Shown here in pieces: positions 8,989-15,714 of a DNA stretch of 64,000 bases. The number at the start of each line of letters is the position of its first letter. The first letter of the stretch is position 1. This DNA comes from Lentilactobacillus kribbianus (GTDB taxonomy: Bacteria; Bacillota; Bacilli; Lactobacillales; Lactobacillaceae). Below the pieces are notes generated by a model. The model saw only the letters and a program-made list of their open reading frames with translations. It was not told the DNA's origin and ran no database searches. The translations under genes were made by a program, and so were the position numbers. The DNA is taken from NCBI RefSeq assembly GCF_013184075.1, contig NZ_JABEQQ010000001.1:620001-684000 (forward strand), in the 5' to 3' direction.

Positions 8989-9486
8989 TTGACTAAGTTA
9001 AGTAATTCAGAATTATTTACACAGATGTTCATTACCGCATCACAAGTTGTTATTAAAAACCATTCCTTTGAAAAATTTGACTTAACCCGACTGCAGGCTT
9101 TAACGTTGGCTAATATTTGTAGGATGCCGGGTATTTCCATGGGAAAATTAGCTAATTTAATTGGTGTATCAAGATCTCAAATCACCGGAATTGTGGAAAC
9201 ATTAGTTCAAATTAGTTTAGTTCGTCGGGAAAAAAGTCCTAAAAATCGCCTGTTCTACAATATCTATAGCACGGAGAAAGGCGATCAATTTTTCGAAAAA
9301 CAGTGTCGAGTTTTAGATGATTATTTTGAAGAAAGGCTACAAAAATTAAATGAAGATGAATTAGAACAACTGAAGGCAGATTTAGAAGATAGTTTTTGTT
9401 TGATGGATAAATCCAATATGTTACCACAGGGGTTCATTAATCCATTTACGTATCAATTCCCATCAAAAAATCAACAAATTGAATAA
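8989..9486 (+). CDS. MarR-family transcriptional regulator
   Basis: A 165-residue winged-helix protein. The central region ISMGKLANLIGVSRSQITG is the MarR helix-turn-helix and the following RREKSPKNRLFYNIYSTEKG is the wing. The best start is TTG at 8989, seven bases after AGGAGG (8976-8981); the longer frame beginning at TTG 8971 would place the ribosome site inside the gene. It is a single gene with its own terminator, between the S-layer gene and an EamA permease. Its target and effector are unknown; either neighbour could be controlled. Confidence 0.85.
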   Translation: MTKLSNSELFTQMFITASQVVIKNHSFEKFDLTRLQALTLANICRMPGISMGKLANLIGVSRSQITGIVETLVQISLVRREKSPKNRLFYNIYSTEKGDQFFEKQCRVLDDYFEERLQKLNEDELEQLKADLEDSFCLMDKSNMLPQGFINPFTYQFPSKNQQIE

Positions 9487-9490
9487 TTAT

Positions 9491-9532
9491 AAAGGTCTGG
9501 CTCCGACTTCACGTCGGAATCAGACCTTTATT
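9491..9532 (+). terminator. Rho-independent terminator of the marR gene
   Basis: Arms AAAGGTCTG (9491-9499) and CAGACCTTT (9521-9529) enclose a second small hairpin (CCGACTTCACGTCGG) and are followed by a T-rich stretch. Confidence 0.85.
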
Positions 9533-9660
9533 AAATATAGTAGAAATTTTAAATAGTCATCTTCAATTGGGGCTCTCCTACTCTAAAGTATATATGCTAT
9601 ACTAATAATTGGTGAAAATTAATAAAAATATTTATACATAAACGTGAGAGGAAGAATAAG

Positions 9661-10563
9661 ATGCAAAACTACAATAAGACTTCATTGCAAAAGGGGATGC
9701 TTTGGGCCCTGCTTGCATCAATCCTATGGGGTATTTCAGGAACCGTCTTGCAAATTATTTCACAAGGTGAAGCCATCCCGGCTGCTTGGTATTTGTCGGT
9801 AAGAACGTTAGGAGCTGGGGTAATTTTGATTGTCATTAGTGCTTTTAAATATGGCAAACACATTTTTGACGTCTTTAAATCCGGTCGCCTAGTTTGGTGG
9901 CTCTTGGCATATGCTGTTTTTGGTTTATTAGCCAATCTGTTAACTTTTTATATGGCTGTTCAAACTGGAAACGCACCTTCAGCTACTATTTTGCAGTATT
10001 TAAGTCCGCTATTTATCGTTTTAGGGGCATTATTATTTAAACACGAACGTCCTAGTAAAATTGATATGATCGTGTTTGTGATCGCATTATTAGGAGTGTT
10101 TTTGGCCATTACCCGGGGTAACATTCATGAACTAGCAATCCCAACAGTATCGTTAGTATGGGGAATTTTATCGGGGATTACCGCAGCCTTTTACGTGGTT
10201 TTACCCCAACCAGTAACTAGATACTATCCACCAATGGTAGTACTCGGCTGGGCCTTTTTGATCGCTAGCTTGTTACTTAACTTATACCATCCATTTTGGA
10301 GTGGGGTGCCAACGGTAACACCTCGTTTAGTATGGTCAATGTCAACGGTAATTATTGTCGGAACGATTTTACCGTTCTTAATTTTATTGCATGCACTTAA
10401 CTTTGCACCCTCATCAGTGGTCAGCATTATGGATGCTGCTCAACCAGTGGTTACTTTTATTTTAAGCTTGATTTTCTTAAACCTAGAATTTAACTGGATT
10501 GAAATGTTAGGATCTATCTTGGTAATTATTGCGATTGCCATTTTGCAACGTTACCGAGAGTGA
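9661..10563 (+). CDS. EamA/DMT-superfamily permease
   Basis: A 300-residue membrane protein with ten hydrophobic segments arranged as two EamA repeats. The first begins GMLWALLASILWGISGT; the second begins near VWGILSGITAAFYVVLP. These drug/metabolite transporters export amino acids, metabolites or drugs by proton exchange; the substrate cannot be told from sequence. The ATG start is preceded by GAGAGGAAG. It appears monocistronic; the next gene has its own promoter. Confidence 0.88.
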   Translation: MQNYNKTSLQKGMLWALLASILWGISGTVLQIISQGEAIPAAWYLSVRTLGAGVILIVISAFKYGKHIFDVFKSGRLVWWLLAYAVFGLLANLLTFYMAVQTGNAPSATILQYLSPLFIVLGALLFKHERPSKIDMIVFVIALLGVFLAITRGNIHELAIPTVSLVWGILSGITAAFYVVLPQPVTRYYPPMVVLGWAFLIASLLLNLYHPFWSGVPTVTPRLVWSMSTVIIVGTILPFLILLHALNFAPSSVVSIMDAAQPVVTFILSLIFLNLEFNWIEMLGSILVIIAIAILQRYRE

Positions 10564-10572
10564 TTTTGAGGG

Positions 10573-10622
10573 TTGCACTTAAAGCTGAATATGTTACTAT
10601 AGAGCCAATGAAAACGATTTTA
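10573..10622 (+). promoter_or_regulatory. Promoter with a cre-like CcpA site for the aldehyde dehydrogenase gene
   Basis: TTGCAC (10573-10578), 16-bp spacer, TACTAT (10595-10600) predicts a start near 10607. TGAAAACGATTTTA at 10609-10622 matches the catabolite-responsive-element consensus TGNNANCGNTNNCA at all but one fixed base and sits at about +3 to +16, the position used for CcpA repression. Confidence 0.55.
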
Positions 10623-10679
10623 TTTCCGTCATGGAAATAAAGTTAAGAGAGGGCTGGGGGGAAACTTCCAGTCCTTTTT
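10619..10679 (+). promoter_or_regulatory. Two-hairpin leader, second hairpin terminator-like
   Basis: Hairpin 1 is a perfect 9-bp stem (TTTATTTCC 10619-10627 with GGAAATAAA 10633-10641, loop GTCAT). Hairpin 2 pairs GGGCTGG (10651-10657) with CCAGTCC (10667-10673) and is followed by TTTTT. Hairpin 2 may simply end the upstream permease transcript, or act as an attenuator because it lies between the predicted promoter and the dehydrogenase start. Confidence 0.5.
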
Positions 10680-10724
10680 GTTTCCCTTTGTTGTTGAAAT
10701 CACAAAATTCAGGAGGAATTTACT

Positions 10725-12152
10725 ATGGCATATAAGTCAGTTAATCCGTATACCAATGAGCTTTTAAAGGAATATCCATTTGCAACGGGTCAACAAATTG
10801 CTGATACTTTGACCACTAGTCACAAACTATACAAGCAGTGGCAAAAAGATAATGATTTGGCAGCTCGAGCCCAAATTTTACATCAAGTGGCCCAAGCTTT
10901 TCGTGATCACAAAGAAAAATTAGCTAAAATTGATACTGAAGATATGGGTAAACTTTACCGTGAATCACTAGGTGAAGTGGAATTATGTGCAATGATTGCT
11001 GATTATTTTGCTGATCATGGCGCTGAAATGTTGCAACCCACACAATTAAAAACGATTGCTACCGGTCAAGCCGAAGTACAAAAACATGCTACGGGGGTAT
11101 TAATGGCCGTAGAACCATGGAATTTCCCTTACTATCAAATTATGCGGGTCTTTGCTCCTAACTTTATGGTGGGAAACCCAATGATCTTAAAGGATGCATC
11201 TAACACACCTACTGCTGCTCAAGCCTTTGCTGACGAAGTATTGGCCGCCGGTGCCCCTGCTGGAAGTTTAACCAACCTCTTCTTAGATTACGATCAAGTT
11301 GGTGAAATTATCGCTGATCCACGAATTCAAGGAGTAGCTTTAACTGGTTCTGAACGTGGTGGTAAATCTGTAGCGGTGGAAGCAGCTAAGAATTTAAAGA
11401 AAAATACGATGGAATTAGGCGGAATGGATGCCTTTATCGTTTTAAAAGATGCTGATATCGATGAAGTAGCTAATATTGCTTGGCGAACACGGCTATACAA
11501 CGCCGGTCAAGTATGTACTTCTTCTAAACGGTTTATTGTTGCCGCTGATTTATATGACGAATTCTTGAAGCGTCTGAAAGCCAACTTTGCTGCCGTAGTA
11601 CCGGGTGACCCAATGGATAACCACACTACTTTGGCACCGATGAATACGGCTAAAGCTAAGGTAAAGCTTCAAGAGCAAGTTGACCGAGCAATCGATAATG
11701 GGGCGCACGTTTACTACGGTAACGAACCAATTGATTTACCAGGTCAATTCTTCATGCCAACCATTTTAACTGATATTGAACCAGATAATCCGGCCTTTCG
11801 TGAAGAAATGTTTGGCCCAGTTGCTCAAGTATACAAGGTTAATAGTGAAGCTGAAGCAATTGAAATGGCCAATGATTCTGAATTTGGGCTTGGTGGCATT
11901 GTTTTTGCTGGTGATGCTCAACATGGTAAAGAGGTAGCCAGTCAAATTGAAACTGGAATGGTCTTTGTAAATAACTTTATGGCTTCGCTACCCGAACTGC
12001 CTTTTGGAGGAGTTAAGAAGTCAGGTTATGGTCGGGAAATGAGCGAATTAGGCTTAATGGCCTTTGTTAACGAACAATTAATTGTCACCGCTGCTCATCC
12101 GGATCTAGATAATCCGGCGGGCGGCTTGGTAGCCACTGATCCTACCAAATAA
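10725..12152 (+). CDS. NAD(P)-dependent aldehyde dehydrogenase (succinate-semialdehyde dehydrogenase-like)
   Basis: A 475-residue soluble enzyme of the aldehyde dehydrogenase superfamily, oxidising an aldehyde to a carboxylic acid. The catalytic thiol is Cys264 in GQVCTSSKR and the general base is Glu230 in MELGG; EPWNFPYYQ and TGSERGG form parts of the cofactor site and EEMFGPVAQV is a family signature. Overall pattern and length fit the GabD/SSADH-like group, but the natural aldehyde is not certain. It starts with ATG behind AGGAGG, has its own promoter with a cre-like site and a terminator after it, so carbon catabolite repression is likely. Confidence 0.88.
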   Translation: MAYKSVNPYTNELLKEYPFATGQQIADTLTTSHKLYKQWQKDNDLAARAQILHQVAQAFRDHKEKLAKIDTEDMGKLYRESLGEVELCAMIADYFADHGAEMLQPTQLKTIATGQAEVQKHATGVLMAVEPWNFPYYQIMRVFAPNFMVGNPMILKDASNTPTAAQAFADEVLAAGAPAGSLTNLFLDYDQVGEIIADPRIQGVALTGSERGGKSVAVEAAKNLKKNTMELGGMDAFIVLKDADIDEVANIAWRTRLYNAGQVCTSSKRFIVAADLYDEFLKRLKANFAAVVPGDPMDNHTTLAPMNTAKAKVKLQEQVDRAIDNGAHVYYGNEPIDLPGQFFMPTILTDIEPDNPAFREEMFGPVAQVYKVNSEAEAIEMANDSEFGLGGIVFAGDAQHGKEVASQIETGMVFVNNFMASLPELPFGGVKKSGYGREMSELGLMAFVNEQLIVTAAHPDLDNPAGGLVATDPTK

Positions 12153-12163
12153 GAGAAACTAGG

Positions 12164-12191
12164 CGTTGCTACTATGTTAGCAACGTTTTTT
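12164..12191 (+). terminator. Rho-independent terminator of the aldehyde dehydrogenase gene
   Basis: Perfect 8-bp stem CGTTGCTA (12164-12171) with TAGCAACG (12178-12185), then six T. Confidence 0.88.
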
Positions 12192-12241
12192 CATAGGGTG
12201 AGTGTTATACTTATGGGTAAATCAACTAAGGAGGCATTGCC

Positions 12242-12952
12242 ATGAATTACGAATTACACGGCGCGGATCCCTTTCCCTTAGCAGTAGTTAGTCTAGCTAA
12301 TAATGAACGAGTCCAAATCGAATCGGGTTCGATGATTTATTTTAATGATCAAATTAACCTAGAAGGCCATATGAACAGTAACGGCAAGAAGGGACTGAGT
12401 GGGGTCATGAGCGCTTTGGGACGGAAAATGACTTCCGGCGAGTCTTTCTTTATTACGACCGCAACCGGTACCGCTGCACAGGGCCAAATTGCGATTGCTC
12501 CGGGAAATCCGGGCGTGATTCAAGAATTAGCCGTGGATGCCACTCACCAGTGGCGTTTAAATACGGGCGCCTTTCTAGCTGCTGATGAAACGGTAACTTA
12601 CAACATGGTCCGACAAAAAATTAGTGGAGCATTATTTGGTGGTACCGGTGGGTTATACGTAATGGAAACCCAAGGAACTGGGATGATGTTAGTTAGTGCC
12701 TATGGTGGCATGTTACCCATTGATTTAGATGGTAGTAACGATTATCGTATCGATAATAACCACGTTGTCGCTTGGTCCAATAGCTTAGATTACGAAATTG
12801 AACCAGCTAGTGGCGTCTTGGGCTTTAAGACCGGTGAAGGGTTAGTTAACCACTTTAGCGGCAAGGGACGCGTGTACATTCAGAGTCGTAATTTGGAGTC
12901 GTTAGCAAATTTATTAACACCGTACATGCCTAATACCAGCTCAAGTGATTAA
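12242..12952 (+). CDS. AIM24/TIGR00266-family protein
   Basis: A 236-residue protein of the AIM24 (formerly DUF124) family, recognised by its regularly spaced beta-strand pattern and the motifs VQIESGSMIYF near the start, GESFFITTATG, GGLYVMETQGTG and HVVAWSNSLDYEI near the end. The family is a double-psi-like beta barrel found in bacteria and mitochondria with no assigned enzyme activity; no signal peptide is seen. The ATG follows AAGGAGG by 8 bases. It sits alone after a terminator. Function unknown. Confidence 0.85.
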   Translation: MNYELHGADPFPLAVVSLANNERVQIESGSMIYFNDQINLEGHMNSNGKKGLSGVMSALGRKMTSGESFFITTATGTAAQGQIAIAPGNPGVIQELAVDATHQWRLNTGAFLAADETVTYNMVRQKISGALFGGTGGLYVMETQGTGMMLVSAYGGMLPIDLDGSNDYRIDNNHVVAWSNSLDYEIEPASGVLGFKTGEGLVNHFSGKGRVYIQSRNLESLANLLTPYMPNTSSSD

Positions 12953-13223
12953 ATAAAAAACACGCTCGCTCACTGACGACCGTGTAAAATATATTTATTC
13001 AATTGGGAGGAAAAAATCAGCTTATTTAGGGGGATAGTCAACGTTTAATTGACTATGGAAAAAGTATAGGCCTAGTCGCTTAAACGCACCTTAAACTAAG
13101 GTAAAGCATTGGTAAAGATGAAAAGAAGCGGATACTTAGTCAAAACCTTAAAATTATTCAAATTTACCGAATTTCCTGCCAAAAAATTAGTTATTTTTTG
13201 AATGGGTAGTGTACAATAAACAT
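12953..13223. other. Intergenic region without a convincing gene
   Basis: It holds a weak inverted repeat after the AIM24 gene (ACACG/CGTGT, 12960-12986, no T-run) and an 8-bp hairpin ATAGTCAA/TTGACTAT at 13034-13056. A possible 27-codon reading frame (13118-13201, positively charged) has only a poor ribosome site, so I do not call it a gene. The last part carries a -10-like TACAAT at 13212-13217 feeding the candidate RNA that follows. Confidence 0.5.
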
Positions 13224-13292
13224 GCACCACATTGCAAAATGTAGGGTGCCAAGCGGAGGAAGGGTGTTAGTCATTTGACTGACGCCTTTTTT
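13224..13292 (+). ncRNA. Candidate structured small RNA or attenuated leader
   Basis: Just after TACAAT (13212-13217) comes a stem GCACC-ACATT closed by a GCAA (GNRA-type) tetraloop and paired with AATGT-AG-GGTGC (13224-13249), with a two-base AG bulge. A purine-rich linker containing GGAGG follows. Then comes a 10-bp terminator hairpin (GGTGTTAGTC 13263-13272 with GACTGACGCC 13277-13286, two GU pairs) and six T. The element ends about 95 bp before the metallophosphoesterase start. It could be an independent RNA of about 70 nt or a premature-termination leader. I do not recognise it as a known riboswitch. Confidence 0.5.
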
Positions 13293-13387
13293 CTTGGTTA
13301 AAAATTTTAGAAATGAGTATTTTAGCGGCAAATCAGTTAAAATTAATCTAACAAATAATGGTGGCTACCAACAAAAGGAGTGATCAC

Positions 13388-14920
13388 ATGGATCAACTTA
13401 ATTCTGACTCAGCATTTCAACGGGTTACGCCAGTGGCATTAGAAAATTATGTTTTTCCGACTTCTGGTTGGGTGAAGGTCATTAAACGGGGAATTTATGC
13501 CCATTCGCGGCCGGACCTAAAACGTCGGACTCGCGTGCGTTATTACCCCAAAGACGCAACGAAACAGATTCATTATGCTGGTAAATTCATGGCCAATCAC
13601 TGGTGGTGGGCGGTGCTAAGGGATGGCAGTTATTTACCGTTGGGTCGAGTTAGTGACTTAAACGCATTTCGACAACGAGTATCGTATTATACGGTGAACC
13701 ATCTGTTTTGGCAGCGTTTTGGTAATGTCGAAGATGAGAACCGGGCGCAACCACTAGAAGTTTTTTGGCCCTATACCAAAACGGCCAGCGCCGGCTTTCA
13801 TGATGTGGTGGCCAAAGAAAACAGCGTGACGAAACTACAACCAGTGGACTTAACGACGTCGGTAATGCCTACCAAAGCTGAGTTACACCGTATGCAAGCT
13901 ATTGCTACAGCCATTGAGCAAACCAAAGAAGCCGACACGGTCACGATTGGTTTCATTACTGATACTCATGTGGATAGTTGGAAAACGCCAGGAACGGCGC
14001 GTTCTTTACGTGGGATTCAGTTATTAAGCTATTATGCTAATCATTTTGGCGCTGATTTGTTGGTTCATGGTGGTGACGTCAATGATGGCATTAAACCACT
14101 GGATTGGTCGGTAGCTGATGTGAAACGGTCGGTGGCGGCCATGAAATTAGGTCAAGTACCATTTATTGTCGCTCAAGGTAACCATGATGATAATTCTGGG
14201 TATGCACGGGATATGGCTGGGTATCAATTGGATCAAGTGATTACCAATCAAATGGCGCAAACACTACGGGCTGATCAGTTTCGACAATGGCTGGAAATGC
14301 CCACGGGAACCCAAAATCCTAATCAAGCGGTATTTGGTACCTATTTAATTCCTAATAGTTCGGTAGTAGTAATTGTATTAGATGGGTTTGATATGCCAGA
14401 TGTTTCTCAAGCAGACGCTGATTTCGGTACTTTTCGACATGGCTATACTCATTATTCACCCCAACAAATCAGTTGGTTAAAACAAATATTAACTACGATT
14501 ACTGCTGATCAACAAATTATGGTTTTTGATCACATTACCTTAAATGGGATTGCTCCCACCGACTGGCATGATTTAAAGCCACGATTTGAAAATAATCATA
14601 GTCAAACTGCCAGAAAAGCAGCCCAACAAAGTCGGCAAATTTATGATATTTTAACTAAGCATCAACAAGTTCACCATAATATTATTGGATTTATGGCTGG
14701 CCATTCACACACTGATGATTATGTTTTAAGTGACGGGGTTCAATTTATCACCAGTACCTGTGGGGTGTTTGATCGTGGTGATGGTGCTAACAAACGTTGG
14801 CTAGGTAATCTTAACGAAAGTGCCTTTGATATTTTACAAATTAATCCCCGGTCGCGTCGGGTTCAGCGTCACCGGTTCGGTTTTGCTGGACCCCATTTTC
14901 TAGCCACATGGCAATATTAA
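13388..14920 (+). CDS. Calcineurin-like metallophosphoesterase with N-terminal SH3-like region
   Basis: A 510-residue protein. Its C-terminal two thirds carry the complete metallophosphoesterase signature: DTH at residues 192-194 (FITDTHVDSW), GGDVNDG, GNHDD near 264-268 and GHSH near 438-441, which bind two metal ions and hydrolyse phosphoesters. Residues of about 22-90 (GWVKVIKRGIYAHSRPD ... WWWAVLRDGSYLPLG) look like an SH3/GW-type wall-binding module. No clear signal peptide is visible, so the location is unclear. The start is the ATG at 13388, 7 bases after AAAGGAG; the longer frame from 13358 contains that site. A pentapeptide-repeat gene follows 25 bp later, probably in the same operon. 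Substrate unknown. Confidence 0.82.
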   Translation: MDQLNSDSAFQRVTPVALENYVFPTSGWVKVIKRGIYAHSRPDLKRRTRVRYYPKDATKQIHYAGKFMANHWWWAVLRDGSYLPLGRVSDLNAFRQRVSYYTVNHLFWQRFGNVEDENRAQPLEVFWPYTKTASAGFHDVVAKENSVTKLQPVDLTTSVMPTKAELHRMQAIATAIEQTKEADTVTIGFITDTHVDSWKTPGTARSLRGIQLLSYYANHFGADLLVHGGDVNDGIKPLDWSVADVKRSVAAMKLGQVPFIVAQGNHDDNSGYARDMAGYQLDQVITNQMAQTLRADQFRQWLEMPTGTQNPNQAVFGTYLIPNSSVVVIVLDGFDMPDVSQADADFGTFRHGYTHYSPQQISWLKQILTTITADQQIMVFDHITLNGIAPTDWHDLKPRFENNHSQTARKAAQQSRQIYDILTKHQQVHHNIIGFMAGHSHTDDYVLSDGVQFITSTCGVFDRGDGANKRWLGNLNESAFDILQINPRSRRVQRHRFGFAGPHFLATWQY

Positions 14921-14945
14921 AATTGGTTGAGGAGTATTTATATTC

Positions 14946-15581
14946 ATGAAAGTAGCTAAAGTAACTATTGATAATTTAATCCCGGGGCATTTTGCTGATA
15001 TTTATGCTGATATTGATTCAATCTTGCACGGCAAATTAGTGGCTGCAGAAAAGGCCGAGGGTCAAAAAATGACTCATCCAATTGTGGAAAGTTCAATTTT
15101 TAATCATGTGACTTTTAATAAGAGTCAATTGGAACGTTTGGAATTAAGTGATGTTATTTTTAATAATTGTGATTTTTCTAATTGCCGTTTTGATAAAGCG
15201 GAAATGTTTCGCGTTGAGTTTCATAATTGCAAAATGGTGGGTATTGACCTAGAAGGCGCCTACTTCAACCAGGTGGTTTTTGATCAGTGCCGACTAGATT
15301 TGGCTAATTTACGAAAAGTCACCTTAAAAGAAGTCAGCTTTTTGAATTGTAATTTGGTCGATGGTAATTTTAGTGAAAACAACATTCGGCAAGTTGAATT
15401 TGTGGATTGTGAGTTAAACAACTTAGAGTTGTATGGGACTGCGTTAAAAGATATTGATTTAAGCAGTAGCCATTTTGAGACTCTAGAACTGGAACCGGGA
15501 GCTATTCGAGGGTTAACCGTCAATGCTGAACAAGCGGCACGATTAGCCAATATTTATTTGGGTATCCGAGTAAAAGAGTAA
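14946..15581 (+). CDS. Pentapeptide-repeat protein
   Basis: A 211-residue protein whose residues of about 35-185 form tandem five-residue repeats of the A(D/N)LXX type, for example VIFNNCDFSNCRFDKAEM, VFDQCRLDLANLRKV and VEFVDCELNNLELYG. Such repeats fold as a right-handed quadrilateral beta-helix. Some relatives (Qnr, MfpA) mimic DNA and protect gyrase, but most are uncharacterised, and nothing here shows the target. ATG start with GGAG 13 nt upstream, 25 bp behind the phosphoesterase gene; a strong terminator follows. Confidence 0.85.
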   Translation: MKVAKVTIDNLIPGHFADIYADIDSILHGKLVAAEKAEGQKMTHPIVESSIFNHVTFNKSQLERLELSDVIFNNCDFSNCRFDKAEMFRVEFHNCKMVGIDLEGAYFNQVVFDQCRLDLANLRKVTLKEVSFLNCNLVDGNFSENNIRQVEFVDCELNNLELYGTALKDIDLSSSHFETLELEPGAIRGLTVNAEQAARLANIYLGIRVKE

Positions 15582-15584
15582 ATA

Positions 15585-15627
15585 AAACCGTTTCATATCA
15601 ATAATTTGATATGAAACGGTTTTTTTG
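15585..15627 (+). terminator. Rho-independent terminator
   Basis: Perfect 16-bp stem AAACCGTTTCATATCA (15585-15600) with TGATATGAAACGGTTT (15607-15622) and seven T. Confidence 0.93.
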
Positions 15628-15636
15628 TTTGAAAAC

Positions 15637-15678
15637 TTGACCCACATCAATTTTTTATGGCGACTTCCTCTCTATACT
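15637..15678 (+). promoter_or_regulatory. Flp/FNR-type activator box and promoter of the CPG-type metal ATPase
   Basis: TTGAC-CCAC-ATCAA (15637-15650) matches the FNR-type palindrome TTGAT-N4-ATCAA at 9 of 10 fixed bases. A good -10, TATACT (15673-15678), lacks a proper -35. The predicted +1 is 15685, which puts the box centre at -41.5, the exact geometry of class II activation by Crp/Fnr proteins. Confidence 0.7.
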
Positions 15679-15714
15679 ATAGACATCAAGTTAAGTTATG
15701 GAGGAGGTTCTAAC

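Noticed and set aside
10224-10427. Leftward open frame inside the EamA gene
   Set aside because: Antisense shadow of a well-supported membrane protein gene.
13118-13201. Possible 27-codon gene encoding a basic peptide
   Set aside because: Only a poor ribosome site, no neighbour or composition argument, and such short frames occur by chance.
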